From the NCBI GenBank assembly GCA_020629695.1, contig JAHDCV010000025.1, positions 1 to 47,118 on the forward strand: a stretch of DNA of 47,118 nucleotides, in the 5' to 3' direction. This document shows, piece after piece, positions 17,192 through 25,432 of the stretch. The translations under genes were made by a program, and so were the position numbers. Source of the stretch: Acidimicrobiales bacterium (lineage in GTDB: Bacteria > Actinomycetota > Acidimicrobiia > Acidimicrobiales > SZUA-35). Within the stretch, counting starts at the first letter, position 1. Each line of letters opens with the position of its first letter. The notes under the pieces were generated by a model. It saw nothing but the letters and a program-made list of their open reading frames with translations, made no database searches and was not told the DNA's origin.

Positions 17192-18144
17192 CGGGCACGG
17201 ACCCTGGCCGCCGCTTCGGCGCCGACGGCCCCGAGGTCGACACCGTCCGACACCGGACCGACCATCGCGATCGATCGCACCGACGGGCCGAGGCGCACGA
17301 GCAGGCGCTCGAGCCAGGCCGTTCCGGTCACGGCCAGGACGACACGCGCCCCACCGCCATCGACGGGCGTGACCGCCTCGGTCGGGTAGTACTCGGTCAC
17401 CCACATCGCATCGGGGGCGAGGTCGAGCTCGACCCGGGGATGGCGATCGTCGGGGTGGAACACCGCTTCGCCGGCATCGGCCGGCGGTCGCTGTGCGCTG
17501 GCCTCGCCGGTCGGGCGGGTCGCGGCGACACGGTCGATCCGGAAGAGGCGTTCGCCCTCCGCGAGATGGCACCACGCATCCACGTACCAGGCGCCGGCAT
17601 CGGCGAAGACCCGCCAGGGAGCAATCCGCCGGGTCGTCTCGACATCACGGTTGTACGAGTAGTAGTCGATCTCGACCTCGGTGCCCGCCGATGCCGCGTC
17701 GCGGAGCACGGCGAGTGTCTCGGCATCACCGTCGCCGAGGTCGACGTCGACCCGGTCGGCGGTGTCGACACCGAGTGCACCGGCCAGCTTGCCGAGCGCC
17801 CGGGGCAACGCACCATCTGCGTCGGCGCCGGGCACCGACGCCAACCCGTCCGACGAGACGAGCAAGGCGAGCGCCTGCGGGGGCGTGAGCTTCAAGGGAC
17901 GCTTGAAGAAGTCGGCGTAGTGGATCCAGACCCGTCCATCCTCGATGACCACATCGACGAGGTTGTCGGGGGTGTAGGGCGGCAGACCGACGAGCCACAC
18001 GACGTTGAGGTCATCGAGCAACTCCGCTTCGGAGATGCCGAACCGGGCCGCCGCGTCGGCCACGGCCACTCCAGGGTGGGCCACCAGCCACGGGACCATC
18101 GACAGCACGCGCTTCATGCGGTCGCCCGCGGTCGCGCGGCTCAT
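17161..18144 (-). CDS. pafC: WYL-domain transcriptional regulator PafC
   Basis: 327 residues: N-terminal winged helix (about 1-60), a middle helical segment, a WYL domain (about 170-240) with YYSYNRD, WYVDAWC and LFRIDRV, and a C-terminal WCX-type domain. With PafB it forms the PafBC activator of the RecA-independent DNA-damage response in mycobacteria, where single-stranded DNA binding to the WYL domain is the proposed signal. The start is ATG 18144, overlapping the pafB stop (ATGA). The 3' end overlaps the DUF2834 gene by 31 nt. Confidence 0.93.
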   Translation of the reverse strand: MSRATAGDRMKRVLSMVPWLVAHPGVAVADAAARFGISEAELLDDLNVVWLVGLPPYTPDNLVDVVIEDGRVWIHYADFFKRPLKLTPPQALALLVSSDGLASVPGADADGALPRALGKLAGALGVDTADRVDVDLGDGDAETLAVLRDAASAGTEVEIDYYSYNRDVETTRRIAPWRVFADAGAWYVDAWCHLAEGERLFRIDRVAATRPTGEASAQRPPADAGEAVFHPDDRHPRVELDLAPDAMWVTEYYPTEAVTPVDGGGARVVLAVTGTAWLERLLVRLGPSVRSIAMVGPVSDGVDLGAVGAEAAARVRARYTSGTTASS

Positions 18145-19064
18145 GCGGACACCACCCGGTCGAGCCAATCGACCAGATCATCCCGCAGCTCCTGCGGCGA
18201 CAGCAGTTCGGCGTGGTCCAACAGGTCGAGGACGAACGATCGGAACGCGTCCCGATTCCGCACCGCCACCTCGAACAGTGTCGCGGCGTCGTCGGACTCG
18301 ACCACCGCGTCGTCGCCGAGCTGCTGGCGAGCCCAGGGCGCCCGGATCGCATCGACCCGCAGCCGGGCCGTGATCGGCTCGTCCTCGCCGTATTCCCAGG
18401 AATGCCGGCGGGCACCCGATGCCGGTGGTGGCTCGGAAGACGCCGAGCCACGAGCGCCGTCGATCAGGACCGCGCCGTCGATGCGGTCGAGGCGGAAGTT
18501 CCGCTCTTCGCCCCGGGAGTGATCGAACGCCGTGAGATACCAACGACCCCGTTGGAAGTCGAGCCGCCACGGGTCGAGCTCGCGGTCGGCGTCGCGATAC
18601 CGGAACCGGACCCGTTGCCGGCCGGAGATCGCGGTGAACAACGGCACGAGCGCCGGGTCGGACGGCACCTCGGTGATCGGCGCCGTCGGCGCGCCGTCGG
18701 GTGTCGCCCCGCCACCGAGCTTCCAGAACGCCTCGGCGTCGTCGAGTCCCTCCAGACGGACCGCCAACGAGGCGAGATGGAGCGCGGCGAGCTCATCGGG
18801 GTCGAGGCCCGGATCGGTGAGGTAGTACTCCTCGGGCGGAATCCGGTAGCCGTCCACCGGCGGATCCGTCCCGGGCACCCGTTCGACCGCGAGCGGGATA
18901 CCGAGGGTGCGCAGGTCGTCCTTGTCCCGTTCGAAGGTCCGCCGGAACGAAGGACCCGGCGGCGGGTACCCCTCGATCTGTGTCCGGAGTTCCTCAGCCG
19001 ACAGCGGTCGACGGGTCTCGAGCAGGACCGCGGTCAGATTCAGCAGACGTTCCAGCTTGCTCAC
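18141..19064 (-). CDS. pafB: WYL-domain transcriptional regulator PafB
   Basis: 307 residues with the same plan as PafC: winged helix (about 1-70, including FRRTFERDKDDLRTLG), a WYL domain (about 150-200: RFRYRD, DPWRLDFQRGRWYLTAFD, NFRLDRI), and a C-terminal domain. It pairs with PafC. The GTG start is 9 nt after the pafA stop, and the stop overlaps pafC, so pafA-pafB-pafC form one transcript. Confidence 0.93.
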   Translation of the reverse strand: MSKLERLLNLTAVLLETRRPLSAEELRTQIEGYPPPGPSFRRTFERDKDDLRTLGIPLAVERVPGTDPPVDGYRIPPEEYYLTDPGLDPDELAALHLASLAVRLEGLDDAEAFWKLGGGATPDGAPTAPITEVPSDPALVPLFTAISGRQRVRFRYRDADRELDPWRLDFQRGRWYLTAFDHSRGEERNFRLDRIDGAVLIDGARGSASSEPPPASGARRHSWEYGEDEPITARLRVDAIRAPWARQQLGDDAVVESDDAATLFEVAVRNRDAFRSFVLDLLDHAELLSPQELRDDLVDWLDRVVSA

Positions 19065-19073
19065 GCCAGGCCC

Positions 19074-20456
19074 TTACAACGACGAGATCAGGGTGTCGAC
19101 CCGGGGGTCGTCATGACGGAACGGATCCTTGCAGAGCACCGTCCGTTGGGCCTGGTCATTCAGCTTCAGGTGCACCCAGTCGACCGTGTAGTCCCGCTTG
19201 CGGTCCTTGGCGGCGCGGATGAAGTCCCCGCGGAGCTTCGCCCGGGTCGTCTGGGGCGGGGTCTCGATCGCCGCGAACATCTCGGCGTCGGTGAGGGTCC
19301 GCTCGACGAGCCCCCGATTCGACATCTTGTTGAACACACCCTGGTCGTGGCGGACGTCGTGGTACTGGAGGTCGAGCAGCGCGACGCGGGGGTCGGCGAG
19401 CGTCAGGTCGTGGCGTGCGCGGAACTTCTCGATCAGGTTGTGCTTGATGACCCAGTCGAGCTCACGGTCGAGCGAGAACGGATCGCGCTCCAGACCCTCC
19501 ATGACGTGTTTCCACATCTCGAGCGCCTTCATCTCGTCCGGTGGGAGCCCCTTCGTCTCGGCGTAGCGGATCGCACGCTCGAGGAACTCCGACTGGATCT
19601 CGAACGCCGAGGCCTCCCGGCCGTTGGCGAGGCGCACACGCCGCTTGAACGACAGATCGTGACTGATCTCGCGGATCGCCCGGATGGGGTTCTCGAGGGT
19701 CATGTCCCGCAGCACGACCGAGTCGTCTTCGACCATGCGCAGCAGGATCGCCATCGCACCGACCTTGAGATAGGTCGTGTACTCGCTCATGTTCGAGTCG
19801 CCGACGATGACGTGCAGACGGCGGAAGTGTTCGGCGTCCGCATGCGGTTCGTCGCGAGTGTTGATGATCGGGCGGGAACGCGTCGTCGCCGACGACACGC
19901 CCTCCCAGATGTGCTCGGCCCGCTGCGACACCACGAACATCGAGCCACGGGCGGTCGACAGCACCTTGCCGGCACCGGCATAGATCTGTCGCGACACCAG
20001 GAACGGAATCAGGATCTCGTTGTAGTGGGCCAGATCGTCGCCCCGCGTCGTCAGGTAGTTCTCGTGACAGCCGTAGGAGTTGCCCGCGGAGTCGGTGTTG
20101 TTCTTGAACAGGTGGATCGTGCCGCGGATGCCTTCGTCCCGGAGGCGTTCCTCGGCCGATTCGAGCAGCTGTTCGAGGATCCGCTCCCCCGCCTTGTCGT
20201 GGACGACGACCTCACCGATCGTGTCGCACTCGGCGGTCGCGTATTCGGGGTGCGAACCGACGTCGAGATACAGCCGGGCGCCGTTCACGAGGAACACGTT
20301 CGAGCTGCGCCCCCACGAGACCACACGGCGGAAGAGGTAGCGAGCCACCTCGTCCGGACTCAGGCGGCGCTGGCCGCGCAGTGTGCAGGTGACGCCGTAT
20401 TCGGTCTCGATGCCGTAGATGCGGCGGGAGAACCCTTCCGGGCCGGCGGGCGGCAC
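19074..20456 (-). CDS. pafA: Pup--protein ligase PafA
   Basis: 460 residues of the glutamine-synthetase-like fold. [11 protein letters not shown] at the N-terminus carries the ATP/Mg-binding Glu, and [13 protein letters not shown] holds the catalytic Asp. [10 protein letters not shown] and [13 protein letters not shown] are further conserved blocks. It joins the C-terminal Glu of Pup to substrate lysines using ATP. The start is GTG 20456, one base after the prcA stop; a longer in-frame version would overlap prcA. Unlike Dop it lacks the extra loop after the first strand. Confidence 0.97.
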   Translation of the reverse strand: MPPAGPEGFSRRIYGIETEYGVTCTLRGQRRLSPDEVARYLFRRVVSWGRSSNVFLVNGARLYLDVGSHPEYATAECDTIGEVVVHDKAGERILEQLLESAEERLRDEGIRGTIHLFKNNTDSAGNSYGCHENYLTTRGDDLAHYNEILIPFLVSRQIYAGAGKVLSTARGSMFVVSQRAEHIWEGVSSATTRSRPIINTRDEPHADAEHFRRLHVIVGDSNMSEYTTYLKVGAMAILLRMVEDDSVVLRDMTLENPIRAIREISHDLSFKRRVRLANGREASAFEIQSEFLERAIRYAETKGLPPDEMKALEMWKHVMEGLERDPFSLDRELDWVIKHNLIEKFRARHDLTLADPRVALLDLQYHDVRHDQGVFNKMSNRGLVERTLTDAEMFAAIETPPQTTRAKLRGDFIRAAKDRKRDYTVDWVHLKLNDQAQRTVLCKDPFRHDDPRVDTLISSL

Positions 20457-20457
20457 G

Positions 20458-21135
20458 TCAGGCGAGCAGCGACGTGATGTCGCCGTTCTCGAGGCGACGG
20501 AAGCGGCGACCATCGCCGTCCCGATCGAGCACGGCGACCTCGATCTCGTCGACGGTCAGGCCACGGTCCGGACCGGCCAGCGCGTCGATCGCCGCCCGCA
20601 GCGCAGCGCCGAGGCCCATGTCGGCCTGGACCGCACCGTCGAGGCGACCACGGATCGCTTCCGCGTCACCGCCGAGCACGGTCACGAGTGTCTCGTCCGA
20701 CACCGAGCCGTCGTAGCGGATGTGGAAGAGCCGATCGCCGCTCTGTTCGGTGCCGACCTCGGCCACCAGGATCTCGACCTCCATCGGCTTGGCGTCGTGG
20801 GTGAACACCTGACCGAGGATCTGGGCGTACTGGTTGGCGAGCGCCTGGGCGTCGACGTCGTCACGGCTGTAGTTGAAGCCCTTGAGATCGGCGTGGCGGA
20901 CGCCGGCGATGCGGAGCTGGTCGTACTCGTTGTACTTGCCGACGCCGGCGAAGGCGATGCGGTCGTAGATCTCGGAGACCTTGCGGAGGTTGCGGGACGG
21001 GTTCTCGGCGCAGATGAGGATTCCGTCCGCACACTCGATGGCGACGAGCGACCGGCCCCGGGCGATGCCCTTCTGGGCGTAATCGGCCCGGTCCTTCATG
21101 AGTTGTTCGGGGGCGACGTAGAACGGCATGTTCAT
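20458..21135 (-). CDS. prcA: proteasome subunit alpha PrcA
   Basis: 225 residues. The N-terminal helix ([22 protein letters not shown]) is typical of actinobacterial alpha subunits, which form the gated outer rings that dock ARC. No catalytic Thr is expected or seen. The C-terminus lacks the long acidic tail of some homologues. ATG 21135 has GAGGAG about 8 nt upstream; a second ATG is two codons in. It follows prcB by 11 nt. Confidence 0.96.
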   Translation of the reverse strand: MNMPFYVAPEQLMKDRADYAQKGIARGRSLVAIECADGILICAENPSRNLRKVSEIYDRIAFAGVGKYNEYDQLRIAGVRHADLKGFNYSRDDVDAQALANQYAQILGQVFTHDAKPMEVEILVAEVGTEQSGDRLFHIRYDGSVSDETLVTVLGGDAEAIRGRLDGAVQADMGLGAALRAAIDALAGPDRGLTVDEIEVAVLDRDGDGRRFRRLENGDITSLLA

Positions 21136-21146
21136 GGTGAGGCTCC

Positions 21147-21971
21147 TCAGTCGCCGACGGAGTCGGACGTGGTCGAGCCGCCGTGGCGGACGGCGATGGC
21201 GTCGACGACGGCATCGAATCGCTCCGACACCTCCGCCTCGGCGAGTTCGGTGAACCCGTCGGCGGTGATCGTCGCCACGATCGGGAAGATGCCCCGCATC
21301 GAATCCGGCCCACCGGTGGCGGAGTCGGCGTCGGCGGCTTGGAACAACGACTGGATGACGAGCTCGACGACCTCGTCACGGGTCATGCCGGCACGCTGGC
21401 CCAGCTTGATGACCGTGCCGGCGTGCAGGCTGCCCGAGCCGGAGACCACGTGATCCTCCTCCTCGTAGCGACCACCGGTCACGTCGAAGGCCCAGAGGCG
21501 GCCCTTGTCCCGCTTCCGGTCGTAGCCGGCGAAGATCGGCACCACGGCCATGCCCTGCATCGCGGCGGGCAGATGGTTGCGGACCATGCCGGAGAGCTGG
21601 TTGGCCTTGCCCTCGAGCGAGAGCGTATGGCCCTCGACCTTCTCGTAGTGCTCGAGCTGGAGCTGGAACAGCTTCACCATCTCGATGGCCGGACCTGCCG
21701 CGCCGGCGATCGCCACACCCGACCAGCGGTCGGCGGCGAACACCTTCTTCATGGTGCGGTGGCTGATGAGATTGCCCGAGGTGGCGCGTCGGTCGCCGGC
21801 GATCACGACGCCGTCGGCGTACTTGACCGCCACGACGGTCGTGCCGTGGGTGATCTCGAGCTTGTCGGACGCGTCGGCCGGCAGATCGACCGGCCCCTGC
21901 CCGACGGATCGGAGCAGCGAGGCGAAGCTCGGGCCCGGATCCTCGGTGGGATGGAAGAGCGGAAGGGTCAC
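21147..21971 (-). CDS. prcB: proteasome subunit beta PrcB
   Basis: 274 residues from GTG 21971. A propeptide of about 43 residues ends at HG before the catalytic Thr (HGTTVVAVKYADG; T44), which is exposed by self-cleavage. GDRRAT supplies the Asp and KKVF the Lys of the active site. The late block DADSATGGPDSMRGIFP is diagnostic of the family. The start chosen has TAGTCT exactly 7 nt upstream, which fits the leaderless pattern of the window. ATG 22010 is the alternative; it adds 13 residues and has a purine tract only 1-2 nt before it. Confidence 0.95.
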   Translation of the reverse strand: MTLPLFHPTEDPGPSFASLLRSVGQGPVDLPADASDKLEITHGTTVVAVKYADGVVIAGDRRATSGNLISHRTMKKVFAADRWSGVAIAGAAGPAIEMVKLFQLQLEHYEKVEGHTLSLEGKANQLSGMVRNHLPAAMQGMAVVPIFAGYDRKRDKGRLWAFDVTGGRYEEEDHVVSGSGSLHAGTVIKLGQRAGMTRDEVVELVIQSLFQAADADSATGGPDSMRGIFPIVATITADGFTELAEAEVSERFDAVVDAIAVRHGGSTTSDSVGD

Positions 21972-21978
21972 GGGTTCG

Positions 21979-21984
21979 AGACTA
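21979..21984 (-). promoter_or_regulatory. -10 candidate for prcB, inside the pup-prcB interval
   Basis: TAGTCT on the minus strand, 7 nt before GTG 21971. It would let prcBA-pafABC be transcribed apart from pup. Confidence 0.4.
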
Positions 21985-22026
21985 GCGATCCGACCTCGGT
22001 GACTCTCCATCTTCCCCCAGACGGGA

Positions 22027-22221
22027 TTACTCGCCGCCCTTCTGGATGTAGGACTTCACGAAGTCCTCGGCGTTCGTCTCGAGCACGTCGTCGATCTCGT
22101 CGAGGAGGTCGTCGATGTCGGACTTGAGGGCTTCGCCGGCTTCGGCGTCGACGGGTGCTTCCTCGACGACCTCGTCGTTGCGCTGCGGCGACGGCTTGCG
22201 GATCTGTTCACGTTCGGCCAT
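22027..22221 (-). CDS. pup: prokaryotic ubiquitin-like protein Pup
   Basis: 64 residues: a disordered N-terminus, a central helical segment [23 protein letters not shown] that binds the ARC coiled coil, and the C-terminal KGGE. The last residue is Glu rather than Gln, so PafA can use it without prior deamidation by Dop. The start is ATG 22221, with AAGGGAGG 5-8 nt upstream. prcB follows 16 nt or 55 nt downstream depending on its start. Confidence 0.98.
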   Translation of the reverse strand: MAEREQIRKPSPQRNDEVVEEAPVDAEAGEALKSDIDDLLDEIDDVLETNAEDFVKSYIQKGGE

Positions 22222-22308
22222 CGGTGGCCTCCCTTCGTCCCCCGGGGAAGCCGGGCGGTGTGAGTGCGCTCAGTGTGTCACGCCGCGTCGTCGGCGCACA
22301 GGTCGGAT

Positions 22309-22327
22309 GGTCGGCGGGGTACCGACC
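22309..22327 (-). other. stem-loop between dop and pup
   Basis: GGTCGG, a 7-nt loop, then CCGACC. It lies in the 153-nt space between dop and pup. It may be a weak terminator or an attenuating element that sets pup level relative to dop. No clear pup promoter was seen in the gap. Confidence 0.35.
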
Positions 22328-22374
22328 AACGTCCACGGATGACCGCCACGCCCGTGTCGCTCCGCATCGACGTT

Positions 22375-23886
22375 CTACGAGCCGAGCTTGGCCAGGAGGT
22401 CGGCGACGGTGTCGGAAGCGTCGAGCAGCTCACCCACGTGGGCCTCGGTACCCCGGCTCGGCTCGAGCATCGGCACCCGACGGAGCGGCTCGTCGCCGGT
22501 GTCGAACACGATCGAGTCCCAGTTCGCGGCGACCACGGCGCTCGTGTACTTCTGCAGGACCCTGCCCCGGAAGTACGCCCGGGTGTCGGTCGGTGGGGTC
22601 GTCTTGGCCGCCTGGACCTCGTCGTCGGTCGTGATCCGACGAAGCCCGACCTTGGCGGCGAGGCCCCGGCCGACCCGCAGGTCGTGGTACTGCAGATCGA
22701 GCGCCCGGAGGCGGTCATCGTCCCAGCCGCATCCGTGACGGGCCCGGAAGGCGTCGAACAGCCGCTTCTTGGCGACCCAGTCGATGCGGTCGGCGAGTGT
22801 CATCGGATCGGTGGCGAGTCCGTCGAGCACGAGCTGCCACTCGTCGAGCACGAGCCGACCGCTCCGCTCGCCGCCGACGAGATCGAAGCCGCGGGTCTCG
22901 GCCCAGGCGTGAGCCCGGGCGCAGAGGTCCTGCTGGATCTCGAGGGCGGTCATGGTCGAGCCGTCGGCCAGGGCCAGCGGCTTCGACAGCGTCAGGTCGT
23001 GCGACACGGCCCACATCGTCGGGACCGGGTCGTCGAGCACCGCGAGGTCGTCGAGCACGCCGTCTTCGAGCATGGCGAACACGAACTGGCTCGTGCCGAC
23101 CTTCAGCAACGTCGCGGTCTCGGACAGGTTGGCGTCGCCGACGATCACGTGGAGGCGGCGGTACTTCTTCGAGTCGGCGTGCGGCTCGTCGCGGGTGTTG
23201 ACGATCGGACGCTTCAGCGTCGTCTCGAGGCCGACCTCCTCTTCGAAGTGATCGGCACGCTGGGTGAGCTGGAACGGCACGTCGCCACCGAAGCCGGGCA
23301 GCTCGCAGCCGACCTTGCCGGCCCCGGTGAAGATCTGGCGGGTGACGAAGTGGGTCGTCGCGACGTCGATGATCCGACCGAAGGGCGTCTGGCGCTCGAG
23401 CAGGTAGTTCTCGTGCGTGCCGTAGGCGTTGCCCTTGCGGTCGGTGTTGTCCTTGTAGATCACGACCTCGGCGTCGCCGGGCAGCATCTTGTTGGCCGCC
23501 GCCATCGAGTCCCGCACGATCTCCTCGGCGGCCCGGTCGAACACGACGACGTCGCGGGCGCTCGTCACCTCGGGCGTCGAGATCTCCGGGTGGGCGTGGT
23601 CCACGTAGTAGCGGGCGCCGTTGGTCAACACCGTGTTGACGAGGTGCGTCTCGATCTCGGGTGGCATGGCGAACTCGGGCGAGAAGAGGTCGCGGGCGTC
23701 CGCGCCGGGCATCTCGTCGATGAAGTCCCAGGCGATCGGGCCGGTGTGGTCGTCGAGCGAGCCGACACCGGTCGCGACGTAGGCGTTGATCAGCAGCGAC
23801 GACGCCGAGACCGGGTTCCAGTCGGGTGCGCCGCGCACGATGATGCCGTACTCGGTTTCGATGCCACAGATCTTCGGGACCGCCAC
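22375..23886 (-). CDS. dop: depupylase/deamidase of Pup, Dop
   Basis: 503 residues, homologous to PafA. KICGIETEYG (5-14) carries the nucleotide-binding Glu. The stretch of about 35 residues after it is the Dop-loop region absent from PafA. YYVDHAHPEISTPE contains the catalytic Asp region. [10 protein letters not shown]-type and [15 protein letters not shown] blocks are shared with PafA. Dop cleaves Pup from substrates; with a Glu-ended Pup its deamidase role would be unnecessary. The start is GTG 23886, because TAGGGT lies 7 nt upstream. Confidence 0.96.
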   Translation of the reverse strand: MAVPKICGIETEYGIIVRGAPDWNPVSASSLLINAYVATGVGSLDDHTGPIAWDFIDEMPGADARDLFSPEFAMPPEIETHLVNTVLTNGARYYVDHAHPEISTPEVTSARDVVVFDRAAEEIVRDSMAAANKMLPGDAEVVIYKDNTDRKGNAYGTHENYLLERQTPFGRIIDVATTHFVTRQIFTGAGKVGCELPGFGGDVPFQLTQRADHFEEEVGLETTLKRPIVNTRDEPHADSKKYRRLHVIVGDANLSETATLLKVGTSQFVFAMLEDGVLDDLAVLDDPVPTMWAVSHDLTLSKPLALADGSTMTALEIQQDLCARAHAWAETRGFDLVGGERSGRLVLDEWQLVLDGLATDPMTLADRIDWVAKKRLFDAFRARHGCGWDDDRLRALDLQYHDLRVGRGLAAKVGLRRITTDDEVQAAKTTPPTDTRAYFRGRVLQKYTSAVVAANWDSIVFDTGDEPLRRVPMLEPSRGTEAHVGELLDASDTVADLLAKLGS

Positions 23887-23893
23887 GGGCCGC

Positions 23894-23899
23894 ACCCTA
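23894..23899 (-). promoter_or_regulatory. -10 element, leaderless dop promoter
   Basis: TAGGGT on the minus strand, 7 nt before GTG 23886. The same hexamer precedes aldh, arc and the GGDEF gene. Confidence 0.5.
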
Positions 23900-23949
23900 G
23901 GCGGGTGGTGTGCCCGAACATCATCCAGGCCCGGCGAGGCCACCCGACC

Positions 23950-25320
23950 TCAGTCGAGCGGTTCGAGGCCGTCGAGGAACCAGGGCAGCAGCTCCCCGAC
24001 GGTGGGATGGGTGTAGACGGCCTTGCGGAACGTCTTGTACGACTGCTCGGCGTACATGTACGGAGCGAAGATGTTGATGATCTCGTCCCCGCCGACGCCG
24101 AGGATCGTGACCCCGAGGAACTGTTCGGTGTCGGCGTCGACCAGGATCTTCACGAGGCCGGCGGTCTCGTCCTTCTCCCGGGCTCGGGAGATCGACGACA
24201 TCGGGCGGGTCACACCCAGCACGTTGCGACCCGAGGCCAGCGCCTCCCGTTCGCTCATGCCGATCCGACCGAGGGGCGGATCGATGTACATGGCGTAGAT
24301 CGGGATGCGATCGTCGATGTTGCGGTCGCCCTCCCCCGAGTAATGGTCCCAGAAGGTCTCGCCGTCGTTGACGGAGGTGTGGGTGAAGGCGCCCCGGCCG
24401 TTGACGTCGCCGACGGCGTAGATGTGGTCGACGTTGGTCTGGAGCACGCCGTTCACGCCGATGTAGCCCCGCTCGTTCGTCTCGACGCCGGCGTTGTCGA
24501 GCCCGAGCCGATCGCTGTTCGGCACCCGGCCGACGGCGAGGAGCAGATGGCTGCCTTCGATGACCTCGGTGCCGTCGGCGGTCTCGACGGTGACCTCGAC
24601 GGCGCCCGACGCGGGTTGGGCGACGGCGGCGACCTTCGCGCTCGTCCGCACGTCGATGCCGCCGTCGGTCAGGATCTGTTCGGCGGCCTCGGCGACGTCG
24701 GCGTCCTCGCGGGGCATGAGCTGGTCGGCGGCTTCGATGACGGTGACCCGGGCTCCGAGGCGGCGGAAGATCTGGCCGAACTCGAGGCCGATGTAGCTGC
24801 CCCCGACGATCACGAGGTGCTCGGGCACGGCATCGAGGTCGAGGAGACCGGCGTTGTCGAGCCAGTCGACGTCGTCGATGCCGGCGATCGGCACCTTCAG
24901 GGGGCGGGTGCCGGTGTGGATCACGATCGTGTCGCCGGAGATGGTCTCGTCGCCGACCCGGACCTCGTGATCGGTGACGAACTCCGCGTACTCGGCGTAG
25001 AAGTCGGCATTGTCCATCGTGCGGAGCCATTGCTCCATGCCCGTGTTGTCGCGCATGGCGTTCATGCGGGCCATGACCGTGCCCATGTTCACCGAGTACT
25101 CCGGGATCTCGATCCCGAAGTCGGGCCCCCGCTCGGCCATGTGCGCGGCCCTGGCCGAGGCGACGAGCGTCTTGGTCGGGGTGCAGCCGTAGTTCACGCA
25201 GGAACCCCCGACCTTGCCGCCTTCGATGATGGCGACACGTTTGCCTGCCGCGGTGAGCCGGGGCACGACGGTGCCCGTGGCCTGTCCGGTCCCGATCCAG
25301 ATGACGTCGTAGTGCAACAT
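23950..25320 (-). CDS. class I pyridine nucleotide-disulfide oxidoreductase (mercuric-reductase-like)
   Basis: 456 residues. The FAD motif is IGTGQATGTVVP (about 9-20), the redox pair is C41/C46 in GGSCVNYGCTPTK, the NAD(P)H motif is IVGGSYIGLEFG, and the C-terminal dimerisation domain ends with HPTVGELLP, giving the usual His-Glu pair. The GGxCVNxGCTPTK-TL pattern fits MerA-like flavoproteins; the N-terminal MerA metal domain and the C-terminal vicinal Cys pair are absent, so Hg(II) reduction is unlikely. The true disulfide substrate is unknown. The start is ATG 25320, with no Shine-Dalgarno sequence. The stop is 63 nt upstream of dop. Confidence 0.85.
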   Translation of the reverse strand: MLHYDVIWIGTGQATGTVVPRLTAAGKRVAIIEGGKVGGSCVNYGCTPTKTLVASARAAHMAERGPDFGIEIPEYSVNMGTVMARMNAMRDNTGMEQWLRTMDNADFYAEYAEFVTDHEVRVGDETISGDTIVIHTGTRPLKVPIAGIDDVDWLDNAGLLDLDAVPEHLVIVGGSYIGLEFGQIFRRLGARVTVIEAADQLMPREDADVAEAAEQILTDGGIDVRTSAKVAAVAQPASGAVEVTVETADGTEVIEGSHLLLAVGRVPNSDRLGLDNAGVETNERGYIGVNGVLQTNVDHIYAVGDVNGRGAFTHTSVNDGETFWDHYSGEGDRNIDDRIPIYAMYIDPPLGRIGMSEREALASGRNVLGVTRPMSSISRAREKDETAGLVKILVDADTEQFLGVTILGVGGDEIINIFAPYMYAEQSYKTFRKAVYTHPTVGELLPWFLDGLEPLD

Positions 25321-25432
25321 GTGTGAAGGAACCGGCGAGGACGGATTCTGTTCCGCGGCTGTCCGATCGAGGTGTCCGCATCGGTGCCGATCTCGTTGGA
25401 TCACGGCGCACAGAGCCGCCAAGCTGCGTCCC

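Noticed and set aside
23950-25320. Mercuric reductase (merA) proper
   Set aside because: It lacks the N-terminal heavy-metal domain and the C-terminal vicinal Cys pair; no mer genes are nearby.
22264-25326. 1020-codon open frame on the plus strand
   Set aside because: It is antisense to dop and the disulfide oxidoreductase, both with intact motifs; no domain is seen in it.
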